This document shows positions 9,452 through 18,392 of a DNA stretch of 45,222 bases, piece after piece. The notes below the pieces were generated by a model. It had not been told where the DNA came from, searched no databases, and saw only the letters and a program-made list of their open reading frames with translations. Location of the stretch: the NCBI GenBank assembly GCA_934747265.1, contig CAKVGI010000010.1, positions 1 through 45,222 of the forward strand, in the 5' to 3' direction. The translations under genes and the position numbers were made by a program. The stretch comes from an uncultured Rickettsiales bacterium (GTDB lineage: Bacteria > Pseudomonadota > Alphaproteobacteria > Rickettsiales > UBA1997). The first letter of the stretch is position 1; every line of letters starts with the position of its first letter.

Positions 9452-10364
9452 TATGTTATTGTATGATAAATTAAGAAAAATTAATAATTTTATAGTTGAA
9501 AATCTATTTATATTAATTGTGTTATGTCTTATTTTGGTGTTATTTACTAGAAATAACAATGCTATTGGTATTTCCAAACAATATAATGCTGAAAATACCA
9601 TGGAGTATGCTACTGATACGGCTTCTGCTCCAATGTTAATGTCTTCTATGTCAAATGGAAGTGCAAAAATGGCAACAATGTCGAGAAATTTGAATAAATC
9701 CAGCTCAAAAATAGTTAAGTCATTTTCTTTATCTATTGAAGTAAAGAATGTTGAAAAAATTAAAGATGAAGTTGAAAAGAAGATAAATGAAATTCATGGT
9801 CAGACTAATAATTTTTATTCATACACATATGGCAATAGTAATCAATTAGCTTATAATTTTAATATACAAATACCAAGCGATGTTGTGGAAAAAACAATAG
9901 TATATTTTAAAACACTTGGTTTAGTAAAAAGCGAAAGTTCCTCTGCTGTTGATATGCAAGAAAGATATACTGATAATGAAAATAGACTGAAAAATCTATA
10001 TGCTAGAAGGGATAGATTAAGAAAAATGATGGAAAGTAAAACGGAAAAATTGTCTGATGTTATAGCTGTTGATAGAGAATTAAATAATGTGCAAAATGAA
10101 ATAGAAGCATTGGAAAGATCAAATAAAGTTATAGATACAAATGTTTCATTAAGTAGTGTTGATTTATCAATTCTTCCAGAGGTAAAAATAGAAAATTTTA
10201 ATAATACCCAATGGCAATTAAGTACAGCATGGAAACAAGCCATTAATGATTTAATAATTTTTGGTCAAAAAACTGTTAATTATGGCTTAAAAATTGTTGT
10301 ATTCTTACCAGTTATTATAATTATTATAGGTATTGTTTATATTCTAAAAAGAAAATATAAATAG
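9441..10364 (+). CDS. DUF4349 family membrane protein
   Basis: A 307-residue protein of the DUF4349 family, whose function is unknown. An N-terminal hydrophobic segment (about 18-36), a Ser/Met-rich linker, the DUF4349 domain (about 95-260) and a C-terminal membrane helix ending in KRKYK are visible. Domain hallmarks are SFSLSIEVKNVEKIKDEVEK, the DMQERYTDNENRLKNLYARR coiled-coil entry, and DRELNNVQNEIEALERSNK. Members are usually exported and anchored by the C-terminal helix. The ATG at 9441 overlaps the TPR gene; an in-frame ATG at 9453 is equally possible. Shared transcription suggests it works with the TPR protein at the cell surface (inference). A clear terminator follows at 10393. Confidence 0.8.
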   Translation: MVNNMLLYDKLRKINNFIVENLFILIVLCLILVLFTRNNNAIGISKQYNAENTMEYATDTASAPMLMSSMSNGSAKMATMSRNLNKSSSKIVKSFSLSIEVKNVEKIKDEVEKKINEIHGQTNNFYSYTYGNSNQLAYNFNIQIPSDVVEKTIVYFKTLGLVKSESSSAVDMQERYTDNENRLKNLYARRDRLRKMMESKTEKLSDVIAVDRELNNVQNEIEALERSNKVIDTNVSLSSVDLSILPEVKIENFNNTQWQLSTAWKQAINDLIIFGQKTVNYGLKIVVFLPVIIIIIGIVYILKRKYK

Positions 10365-10392
10365 TATTTTTTAATATTTATTTTGTATTTAT

Positions 10393-10425
10393 AAAACCCC
10401 TCAATTTTTAACTGAGGGGTTTTTG
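10393..10425. terminator. Bidirectional terminator between DUF4349 gene and pyrG
   Basis: A perfect stem AACCCCTCA / TGAGGGGTT with a 9-base AT-rich loop, flanked by A-run on the left and T-run on the right. It sits between two converging genes (stops at 10364 and 10446) and can serve both. Confidence 0.92.
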
Positions 10426-10445
10426 ATACGGTAATATAATATTTA

Positions 10446-12065
10446 CTATTTCTTATTATTAATTGCTTCTTTTATAAAATTTACAAAAAGAGGAGCTGGT
10501 GCAAATGGTCTAGATTTTAATTCTGGATGGAATTGTACGCCTACAAAAAATGGATGATCTTTCAACTCAATACATTCCATAAATTCGCCATCTGGTGATG
10601 TTCCAGAAAAAATTAATCCCTTATTTTCCATTTCGTCTTTATATTTTTTGTTTACTTCATATCTATGTCTGTGTCTCTCTTGTATTTCTTCTTTATTATA
10701 AATTTTTTCTAATAAACTATTTTTTTTCAATTTTGCAGTATATGCGCCAAGTCTCATAGTTCCACCAAGATTAGAGTCTTTTGTTCTTTTTTCTTTCTTA
10801 CCATCTTTTTCTAATTCTTCAATTAAGTATATAATTGGTTCGCATTTTTCGTCTAATTCTGTTGAGTTTGCGTTTTTAATACCTAATACATTTCTACAAA
10901 ATTCAACAACAGCCATTTGCATACCTAAACATATACCTAAATAAGGAATTTTATGTTCTCTTGCATATTGAATTGCTAAAATTTTTCCTTCTGTTCCATC
11001 TTTTCCAAAACCGCCAGGTACTAAGATACCATCTACATCTTCTAACACTTTTAAATCGTCTTTATTATTGATTAATCTAGATTCAACCCAAACTATTTCA
11101 ACTTTTGCTGAGTTTGCTATACCTCCATGTTTAATTGCTTCAATTAAAGACTTATAAGACTCTTTTAAGCTTGTGTATTTTCCAACAACTGCAATTTTTA
11201 CATGATTTTTTGGATGTTGAATATTATTGACTATATCCATCCAACATTTTAAATTTGGTTCTTTATTTTCTAACTTAAAATGTTCCACAACTCTATCATC
11301 TAAATGTACGCTATGATATGTTAATGGGATTTCATAAATATTATTAGCATTTAAAGCTGGTATAACATTTTCTCTTTTTACATTACAAAACTGAGATATT
11401 TTATCAAGCTCATTTTCAGGAATATCAATATCTGCCCTGCATAGTAAAATATCTGGTTGTATACCTAATGATTGCAAAGCTTTTACTGAGTGTTGAGTTG
11501 GCTTTGTTTTTAATTCCTCTGCCATTTTTATGTATGGTAAATAAGTTAAATGAATAAAACAAACATTTTCTCTGCCCAATTCAAAGCCTAATTGTCTAAT
11601 AGCTTCATAAAATGGCAAACCCTCAATATCACCTACAGTTCCACCAATTTCACATAATATAAAATCAGCATCTTTTGGATTATTTAAAATAAATTCTTTT
11701 ATAATATTTGTAACATGTGGAATAACTTGAACCGTTTTTCCCAAATATTCGCCTTTTCTTTCTTTTTCTATAATTTTAGAATAAACCTGACCAGTTGTAA
11801 TATTGCTGTTTTTGCTTGTATTGATGTCGGTAAATCTTTCATAATGTCCCAAATCTAAGTCGGCCTCATAACCATCGTCTGTAACAAAAACTTCCCCGTG
11901 TTGAGTTGGACTCATGGTTCCAGGATCAACATTTAAATATGGATCTAACTTTTTTAAATTAACTTTAAAGCCTCGTGCTTGTAATAATGCACCAATAGTT
12001 GCTGATGCTATTCCTTTACCTAATGAAGAAACAACACCACCAGTAATAAAAATAAACTTTTGCAT
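10446..12065 (-). CDS. pyrG: CTP synthase
   Basis: A 539-residue cytosolic enzyme that makes CTP from UTP, ATP and glutamine. The N-terminal synthase domain starts with FITGGVVSSLGKGIASAT and includes KLDPYLNVDPGTMSPTQHGE and CEIGGTVGDIEGLPF. The C-terminal class I glutamine amidotransferase domain has the nucleophile Cys379 in YLGICLGMQ and the His513/Glu515 pair in VQFHPELKSRP. Length is standard (535-545), with no gap or insertion of note. It is transcribed alone, opposite to its neighbours; in many bacteria it pairs with eno or kdsA, which are not here. Confidence 0.97.
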   Translation of the reverse strand: MQKFIFITGGVVSSLGKGIASATIGALLQARGFKVNLKKLDPYLNVDPGTMSPTQHGEVFVTDDGYEADLDLGHYERFTDINTSKNSNITTGQVYSKIIEKERKGEYLGKTVQVIPHVTNIIKEFILNNPKDADFILCEIGGTVGDIEGLPFYEAIRQLGFELGRENVCFIHLTYLPYIKMAEELKTKPTQHSVKALQSLGIQPDILLCRADIDIPENELDKISQFCNVKRENVIPALNANNIYEIPLTYHSVHLDDRVVEHFKLENKEPNLKCWMDIVNNIQHPKNHVKIAVVGKYTSLKESYKSLIEAIKHGGIANSAKVEIVWVESRLINNKDDLKVLEDVDGILVPGGFGKDGTEGKILAIQYAREHKIPYLGICLGMQMAVVEFCRNVLGIKNANSTELDEKCEPIIYLIEELEKDGKKEKRTKDSNLGGTMRLGAYTAKLKKNSLLEKIYNKEEIQERHRHRYEVNKKYKDEMENKGLIFSGTSPDGEFMECIELKDHPFFVGVQFHPELKSRPFAPAPLFVNFIKEAINNKK

Positions 12066-12240
12066 TTTTGATATCGGTTTCTTTTTATGGTAAAATGACT
12101 TTTTAATTTTTCAAGATTTTTTATAATATAAAATAAATATTATTGTTATAATTCTTGTTTTGATTATTTAATATCACAATATAATTGATTTTTTATTTTA
12201 TTAAGTTATAATCTTGTATGTTAATTATTATGATATTTCT

Positions 12241-14691
12241 ATGCCATCAATATTTAAATTTTTAGATGATTCAGATGAAAAAGAACTAATTGTTAGAGAT
12301 ACAGTACAGCCATCTAGTAGAATTTCAAGAAATATTAAAAATAGACAATATAATTTGATAGATAAAGTAAAGAATAATGAAAATTCTATCAATGAGGATA
12401 TATCTAGTAGAAGTTTAACACGAGGAGAACAAAATATTGAAAATAATGTAAATCTAAATGAAGATGAATTAAATAATTCTATTGTTAATAACTATTTACA
12501 ACAGCAAAATAATATTGATAATGTAAGTGAAAATAGAAAGAATAAAGATAATAATGAGAATGATAAAAATAATGAAATAAATAATAGTGATGAAAATTTT
12601 AATGAAGTAGAAAATTTAGAAAATAATGATAAGAATGATAATATAGAGATTAGAGAAAATCAGGAAAAACATACAGAAAACATAAATGATAATAATGTTA
12701 ATACTGAAAATAAAGCAGAAAATAAGACAGATATAGATGAAAAATCTAGTAGTATAGATGATTATAAAGAGGATTTTGATGAATATGAAGACGATGAGGA
12801 TGATATTGATCTAGATGGCATGAAAAAAGCATTTAGTAATATGTACACAAATATTATCGTTGCTCCTATCAATAAAAGTGAAAAATATAAAAGAATGAGA
12901 GAAAGGATGGAGAGAAATAAAAAACAGAAGAAAAAAAGAAGTCCAGATGATATATTAAAAGAAAAATTACAGAATGGATCAAATAATCCTGTAAAATCAA
13001 AAGCTATTAAAGATAAAAAACTTTTGGATGAAACAGAATTGGCGAAAGATATGAATAATTCATCTGTACCAACAAGTAATATCACAAAAAATTTAGAACA
13101 AGAAAAACAAACGGAACATACTAATATAGAGCAAATCCAAAATAATAACAATAACAGTACAGATGTAATTAAAAATAATGTAAATACAGGTAATAATCAA
13201 GAAATACAACAGGAAACAAACAATAATATTTCTAATACAATTATTAATAGTTCCAATAACGTACAAGAAAACAATACTCAGGAAAAACAATTAGAATTAT
13301 CTGGAATAGTTGCTTTAACAACAACAAGACCTATTGAAATAGCTTTTGATTTAGAAAGTAGATATATAGATACTCCAATTACAAGACTCAATATGCACTC
13401 ACATAATAGTGATTTTGAAGAATTTGTAAATGATCATTTAGATATAAAATTTTTAGACATGTCTGATTGTAATATGCTTGATGATTTTACACCATTAAAA
13501 AAGCTAAATAATTTGGAACAATTAGATATATCTGGATGTAGAAATTTTAAGGATTTATCTTTATTAACTAACATGCCAAAGTTAAAGGTTCTAAATCTTG
13601 CCTTAACTGGAATTGAGGATATTTCAAATTTGCCAGACTTTCCAGACTTAGAAGTTTTATCTCTTAAATTATTAAGAATTAAAGATATAGACGTTCTTGC
13701 AAAATACCAAAAACTTCACGATCTAGTGTTATGGTATTGTAGTGCATTGACAAATATAAATGTTGTATCAAGTTTACATGAACTTAGGTTATTGGATATT
13801 GATTCTTGCATTGGTATTAAAAGTATAGATCCAATTAGAAACCTAACAAAATTAGTTTATTTGAACCTGAATTTTTTAAAAATGGAAGATTTAAGTCCAA
13901 TACAAAATTTAATTAATTTACAAACTTTTACAATGGAATTTTCTCCATTAGCATTAACAGAACAGAATTTATCATATTTTGAAGGTCTTACAGATATTAG
14001 ATTTCTTGGATTAAGAAATAGAATGATAAGAAATTTAAAATATTTTCAAAATATGACAAAGATGGCAGAGATGGAACTTGGTGGAAATATTATCAATAAT
14101 CTTGCTCCGCTTGAAAATATGACTGAAATGCAAATATTGAATTTAAGTACCAATTCAACATTAATGGATATTTCACCATTACATAAAATGCAAAAATTAC
14201 AAAAATTACACTTAAATGGTCTATCATCTCCAAAAGGCGGAAGAATTGAGATGCTGGTAAGTGATATATCTGTTGCAAAAGAATTGAAAAGTCTAAAAGT
14301 TTTTGAATCAAATTTTAACAAAAAATTAAAAGATATTTCACCTTTGCAATATTGTTCACAGTTAGAAGAATTTTCGGTAAATAGTTGTTTAGGAATAGAA
14401 GATATTACACCTTTAAGATTCTGTAAAAAATTAATGCTGATATCTGTTGAAAATTGTATGCAAATTAGAGATATATCGTTTGTAAAATATTTAACTGAAT
14501 TACAACAAATTAATATTTCAAAAACTAGTGCTGATAGACTTTTTATGTCTAACTGGACAAGATTATATAATTTATGGAGTTGGAGAGATAGTAGTAATAA
14601 TGTTTTGGTAAATAGTATGATTGTTGATAGTGTTAAATTTAGAAAGAAAATTTCCAAAACAATTAAAAAGTCAGTCAAAGAAGATAAATAA
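12241..14691 (+). CDS. Large Asn-rich protein with SDS22-type leucine-rich repeats
   Basis: An 816-residue protein. The frame is open to a TTG at 12214, but the ATG at 12241 (MPSIFKFLDDSDEKEL) is the likelier start. Residues about 20-360 are low-complexity and charged, dominated by Asn, Glu, Asp and Lys, with an acidic run near 185-195 and a KKQKKKRSPDD basic patch near 230. Residues about 370-790 hold leucine-rich repeats of about 22-24 residues of the SDS22/internalin kind, for example LEQLDISGCRNFKDLSLLTN and LKVLNLALTGIEDISNLPDF. There is no signal peptide or membrane anchor, so it may act in the cytosol or leave by a specialised secretion system. LRR domains bind proteins; the target is unknown. 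It ends 15 bases before the mnmA start. Confidence 0.75.
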   Translation: MPSIFKFLDDSDEKELIVRDTVQPSSRISRNIKNRQYNLIDKVKNNENSINEDISSRSLTRGEQNIENNVNLNEDELNNSIVNNYLQQQNNIDNVSENRKNKDNNENDKNNEINNSDENFNEVENLENNDKNDNIEIRENQEKHTENINDNNVNTENKAENKTDIDEKSSSIDDYKEDFDEYEDDEDDIDLDGMKKAFSNMYTNIIVAPINKSEKYKRMRERMERNKKQKKKRSPDDILKEKLQNGSNNPVKSKAIKDKKLLDETELAKDMNNSSVPTSNITKNLEQEKQTEHTNIEQIQNNNNNSTDVIKNNVNTGNNQEIQQETNNNISNTIINSSNNVQENNTQEKQLELSGIVALTTTRPIEIAFDLESRYIDTPITRLNMHSHNSDFEEFVNDHLDIKFLDMSDCNMLDDFTPLKKLNNLEQLDISGCRNFKDLSLLTNMPKLKVLNLALTGIEDISNLPDFPDLEVLSLKLLRIKDIDVLAKYQKLHDLVLWYCSALTNINVVSSLHELRLLDIDSCIGIKSIDPIRNLTKLVYLNLNFLKMEDLSPIQNLINLQTFTMEFSPLALTEQNLSYFEGLTDIRFLGLRNRMIRNLKYFQNMTKMAEMELGGNIINNLAPLENMTEMQILNLSTNSTLMDISPLHKMQKLQKLHLNGLSSPKGGRIEMLVSDISVAKELKSLKVFESNFNKKLKDISPLQYCSQLEEFSVNSCLGIEDITPLRFCKKLMLISVENCMQIRDISFVKYLTELQQINISKTSADRLFMSNWTRLYNLWSWRDSSNNVLVNSMIVDSVKFRKKISKTIKKSVKEDK

Positions 14692-14706
14692 TTATTATTG
14701 TATTAT

Positions 14707-15744
14707 ATGAAAAAGGAAAAAATTTTGGTAGCAATGTCTGGCGGTGTTGATAGTTCAACTGTTGTTAGTCAATTATTAAGTGAAGGATACGAGGTAGAAG
14801 GAGCTACTTTATATTTTGGAAATTTTTGCAGTTTGTCTGGCGTTGAAGATGCTAAAAAAGTAGCAAAACAATTAGGCATAAAACACCATATAGTAGAATG
14901 TGAGCAGGCTTTTGAAAATAATGTTGTAAAATATTTTGCAACTGAATATATAAATGGAAAAACACCAAATCCATGTGTAAAATGCAATAGAGAAATAAAA
15001 TTTAAGGAATTATTAAAATTTAGAGAAAAAATAGGAGCGGATTTTTTAGCTACTGGTCATTATGCAAAAATTAGTAATCACGATGGCATTTATTGGTTAG
15101 AAAAAAGTAAGGATGATAAAAAAGATCAAAGTTATTTTTTGAGTCAGTTAAGATATGAATATTTACAATATATTAAATTTCCATTAGAAAATCTTAGAAA
15201 AACGGATGTCAGGAAAATTGCAGAGGATATTGGTCTATTGGTTGCAAATAAACCAGAAAGTCAAGATGTATGTTTTACAAAAGGTAAAGATTACAAAACA
15301 ATTATAAATCAATATTATCAAAACAAAAAAGGCGATATATTGCATATTAATGGTACAAAATTAGGTGAACATAATGGAATTATAAATTATACACAAGGAC
15401 AAAGAAAAGGACTTGGTATTGGATATACTGAACCACTTTTTGTAATAGAATTAGATCCGATAAATAACATAGTTTATGTTGGTAGCGAAAAAGATTTATA
15501 TAAAACAAAACTTAAAATTAATAAAGTTAATTTTCTTGATTTAAGCTTAAAATATAATACAGAATATGAATTTTTTGTAAAATTAAGGTCTACAAATAAT
15601 CCAAGTAAGGCAAAAGTAATCTTTTATGAAAATGGTGAAGCTGATGTTGAATTGTTTGAACCATCAAGGAATATATCAAAAGGGCAGGTGTGTTGTTTTT
15701 ATGATGATACAAGAGTTGTTGCTAGCGGATATATAATCAAATAA
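14707..15744 (+). CDS. mnmA: tRNA-specific 2-thiouridylase
   Basis: A 345-residue ATP-dependent enzyme that thiolates U34 in tRNA-Lys, -Glu and -Gln. The PP-loop SGGVDSS is at residues 11-17. The two catalytic cysteines are Cys93 in NPCVKCNREIKFKE and Cys189 in ESQDVCF. KDQSYFLSQL and the C-terminal TQGQRKGLGIGY beta-domain are also present. I take the ATG at 14707, since the TTG at 14698 adds only three residues. The position of the Asp seen before the first Cys in E. coli is occupied by Cys90 here, a variant known in other lineages. parS sites follow directly downstream. Confidence 0.95.
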   Translation: MKKEKILVAMSGGVDSSTVVSQLLSEGYEVEGATLYFGNFCSLSGVEDAKKVAKQLGIKHHIVECEQAFENNVVKYFATEYINGKTPNPCVKCNREIKFKELLKFREKIGADFLATGHYAKISNHDGIYWLEKSKDDKKDQSYFLSQLRYEYLQYIKFPLENLRKTDVRKIAEDIGLLVANKPESQDVCFTKGKDYKTIINQYYQNKKGDILHINGTKLGEHNGIINYTQGQRKGLGIGYTEPLFVIELDPINNIVYVGSEKDLYKTKLKINKVNFLDLSLKYNTEYEFFVKLRSTNNPSKAKVIFYENGEADVELFEPSRNISKGQVCCFYDDTRVVASGYIIK

Positions 15745-15761
15745 AATTACTTAGACATTTT

Positions 15762-15777
15762 TGTTTCACGTGGAACA
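15762..15777. promoter_or_regulatory. parS site 1 (ParB-binding centromere sequence)
   Basis: TGTTTCACGTGGAACA, a perfect match to the conserved chromosomal parS consensus when read on the other strand (TGTTNCACGTGAAACA). It lies in the gap between mnmA and prmC, 45 bases from a second identical copy. ParB loads here and spreads; with ParA it segregates the origin region. parA and parB themselves are not in the window. Confidence 0.9.
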
Positions 15778-15797
15778 GAATATAAATTTTATTAATA

Positions 15798-16655
15798 TTA
15801 TTTTACTGTTTCACGTGGAACAAAACACAGAACCCTGTTAACACCAGATAGGTCTTTATACATATTTAGTAATTTATAGTTATTAGCGGAAAAAATATAA
15901 TCAATATCATTTTCTTGTCCTTTTCCAATTTCTAAAAATATTTTCGTACTGTTTTTAATATTTTTTTGTAAAGATTTGGACAAATATTTATAACAATCAA
16001 GTCCATCAGTTCCGCCATCAAGTGCCAATAAAGGATTAAATTTATTTACTTCTGGTTCAAGTATATCAATTTCATCTGTTGGAATATATGGTGGATTAGA
16101 AATAATTATATCAAATTTATCTTCTATATTGTCATTCCAATTATTTTTTATAAAACTTATTCTGTTATTAATTTCCAGCAATTCAGCATTTTTTTTAGCT
16201 ATTTGTAATGATTTTTCATTTATATCAATACCAATACCATTGGCATTTTTGTATATTTTAAGTAATGTTAATATAAGACATCCAGAACCTGTTCCTAAAT
16301 CCAATATTTTTAATTCTTGGTTTTTGTTTTTATAGTGAGATAATACAGCTTCTATTAATGTTTCACTATCATTTCTTGGAGTTAAAACATTTTGATCAAC
16401 AAAAAAGCTATAATCCCAAAATAATTTTTTGTTAAGGATATTAGCAATAGGTTCTCTATTAATTCGCCTTGATAATAATTTATTAAAATTATCAATAAAC
16501 TCTTGTTTCACATTTTTATTAAAATGTAATATTAATTCTTTACTATCTATATTTAATAAATGAGCTAGTAATATTTTTACATCAAGCTTTGAAGTTTTTA
16601 TACCAACACTATCTAATAATTTTACAGAATTGTTAAATAGTTCTAAAATTTTCAT
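15798..16655 (-). CDS. prmC: Peptide chain release factor N5-glutamine methyltransferase
   Basis: A 285-residue SAM-dependent enzyme that methylates the Gln of the GGQ motif in release factors RF1 and RF2. An N-terminal helical domain (1-75) precedes the Rossmann-like fold with DLGTGSG at 119-125 (SAM binding) and the catalytic NPPY at 187-190. The final codons (VPRET) are themselves part of parS site 2, so the C-terminal tail appears shaped by the DNA site. It is followed upstream, after six bases, by the DUF2125-like gene on the same strand, so the two are likely co-transcribed. prfA, its usual neighbour, is absent. Confidence 0.94.
   Translation of the reverse strand: MKILELFNNSVKLLDSVGIKTSKLDVKILLAHLLNIDSKELILHFNKNVKQEFIDNFNKLLSRRINREPIANILNKKLFWDYSFFVDQNVLTPRNDSETLIEAVLSHYKNKNQELKILDLGTGSGCLILTLLKIYKNANGIGIDINEKSLQIAKKNAELLEINNRISFIKNNWNDNIEDKFDIIISNPPYIPTDEIDILEPEVNKFNPLLALDGGTDGLDCYKYLSKSLQKNIKNSTKIFLEIGKGQENDIDYIFSANNYKLLNMYKDLSGVNRVLCFVPRETVK
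15807..15822. promoter_or_regulatory. parS site 2, overlapping the end of prmC
   Basis: A second TGTTTCACGTGGAACA, identical to site 1 and starting 45 bases after it. It lies inside prmC: on the minus strand GTT CCA CGT GAA ACA encodes Val-Pro-Arg-Glu-Thr just before the stop. Two identical 16-base sites this close are very unlikely by chance in AT-rich DNA. Confidence 0.9.
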
Positions 16656-16661
16656 AAAAAA

Positions 16662-17840
16662 CTATTTCTCAATTCTATAAACGTCTTGCATAATTCCGTA
16701 TAAACTATTGCCGTTTATCAAATAATCGGACATATTTTTCTTCTTTATAAAAGTTATTATACCTTTACTATCTGTTGTCTCTTTATTTAACTTTATTGTT
16801 TTTTCTAAAACTTCAAAGAAATTATTTGTAAGAGTTAATAAATTATTTTTATTATCTTTATTTATAAGTTTATTTGTTTCTTCTAAGTTTAAAGCTTCTA
16901 ATATATTTTTTTTGAGATTGAATAATAAATCCTTATAATTTAATAATGTAAATTTTAGATTACCGTAAGAATAAATATCATCATTATCTTTAATAATTTC
17001 ACCAGATAATTGAAAGCCATTATTGTTATTGCCAATTAAGTTAAAATCATTTATTTTGATAATATAGCTGTCTAATACACCCCTATTCTTAGTTAGTGAA
17101 CTAGAAATATCAAAATTTAAGTTGAATATTTCTGGAATAATATTTGGATCTATATCACTTTTTGGATTAACTAATGAAAGATTTTGCATATCTTTAAAAT
17201 TTCCAACAAAAGAATAATCAAAAGTGTCATTATTTTGTATTGTTTCTATTTTAAAAGATGTATCACCTGCAGTATAAAGTGTTCTATTTGATTTATCTAT
17301 TACTCTATATCCATAATCATTATATTCAAAATTTTTTATTGTCCCATCAGGATAAAAGCTTACTGCTATCTTTGGTGTTGTATTATATAATAATTCATAC
17401 TTACTTCCATCCTCCATTGTAATAGAAATATTTTTTAAAGTTATTTCAAAATCTGTACCAAAAATTAGACTAGAAATCTTTATATTTTCCACCAATACAT
17501 TATTTTGTGTAACAACAGGAACATCATTGCCAAAGTTTATATTATTGATTTTTATTGTTTTATAAAATGGAAAACCAGATACACTTACAGATTCATAATC
17601 AAAGCCAGATAGAGATTCTACAACAATACTTTTTGTTTTTACCGCTATACTTCTCCAAAAGAAATAGTAGGTCAATAAAATAATGATTAATGCAATAATT
17701 ACTCCAAAAAACGGTTTTATACCATTTTCATTGAATGTTTGTACAATACTATTTTTTGTTTTTTGAGTAAGATTAGTATCTTCATTAACTTCTTCAATAC
17801 TATTTTCTATGTTGTTATTTTCTGAATTATTATTTTCCAT
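16662..17840 (-). CDS. DUF2125-like membrane-anchored protein
   Basis: A 392-residue protein with an Asn/Glu-rich cytoplasmic N-terminus (1-45), one membrane helix (about 46-66, FFGVIIALIIILLTYYFFW) and a large periplasmic part. After the helix the pattern VESLSGFDYESVSVSGFPFY, with the SGFPF element, and a series of short beta-strands resemble the alphaproteobacterial DUF2125 family, which is related in style to AsmA-like lipid-handling proteins. That family has no settled function. The C-terminal third is helical and Asn/Lys-rich and does not match anything I know. It is transcribed just ahead of prmC with a six-base gap. Family assignment is tentative; membrane topology is well supported. 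Confidence 0.5.
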   Translation of the reverse strand: MENNNSENNNIENSIEEVNEDTNLTQKTKNSIVQTFNENGIKPFFGVIIALIIILLTYYFFWRSIAVKTKSIVVESLSGFDYESVSVSGFPFYKTIKINNINFGNDVPVVTQNNVLVENIKISSLIFGTDFEITLKNISITMEDGSKYELLYNTTPKIAVSFYPDGTIKNFEYNDYGYRVIDKSNRTLYTAGDTSFKIETIQNNDTFDYSFVGNFKDMQNLSLVNPKSDIDPNIIPEIFNLNFDISSSLTKNRGVLDSYIIKINDFNLIGNNNNGFQLSGEIIKDNDDIYSYGNLKFTLLNYKDLLFNLKKNILEALNLEETNKLINKDNKNNLLTLTNNFFEVLEKTIKLNKETTDSKGIITFIKKKNMSDYLINGNSLYGIMQDVYRIEK

Positions 17841-17926
17841 ATATATTACTATTGATTTTTTAATAACTATTTCTTATATTTGTTAAAGGTAATTTTATAA
17901 TTAACAATTAAAATATCAATACAAAA

Positions 17927-18376
17927 ATGAAAATTTTTAAAATTATTATACTATGCTTTATTTTTGTTTTCTTCAATAATATTTATGCAGAAGATAATCA
18001 TGAATTTGTAATTCAATTTTTCAGTGAAGTTGATATAAATAGAGATGGAGTTGTAGATAAAAATGATATAAAAAAATTTTCTAAAAAAGAATTTGATATA
18101 ATGGATGTAGATAAAGATAATATTGTTTCTAAAAATGAATTTATTCAATTTATATGTAATAAAAATTGTCAACAAAAAAAATGTAATTGTAGTAATGTAA
18201 ACAATATTGATGATAAGGATGAAATTCTAGAATTTTGGTACAAACTTGATAAAAATGAAGACGATACAATTACTTATCAGGAAAAATTAGAGTATGATTT
18301 AGAGAATTTTTATATAATGGATATTAATAAAGATGGAAAAATAACCATTGATGAGGTTGAAGCTCAATTATATTAA
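17927..18376 (+). CDS. Small exported EF-hand calcium-binding protein
   Basis: A 149-residue protein with a signal peptide (MKIFKIIILCFIFVFFNNIYA, cleavage expected before EDN). Four EF-hand-like loops follow: DINRDGVVDKND (about 36-47), DVDKDNIVSKNE (57-68), DKNEDDTITYQE (about 104-115) and DINKDGKITIDE (133-144). Between the two pairs is a Cys-rich linker, CNKNCQQKKCNC, which could bind metal or form disulfides. Such calmodulin-like proteins occur scattered in bacteria; a role in periplasmic calcium buffering or sensing is an inference. Its end lies 17 bases before nth, so it probably shares a transcript with it. Confidence 0.82.
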   Translation: MKIFKIIILCFIFVFFNNIYAEDNHEFVIQFFSEVDINRDGVVDKNDIKKFSKKEFDIMDVDKDNIVSKNEFIQFICNKNCQQKKCNCSNVNNIDDKDEILEFWYKLDKNEDDTITYQEKLEYDLENFYIMDINKDGKITIDEVEAQLY

Positions 18377-18392
18377 CTTTCATAAAAATAAT

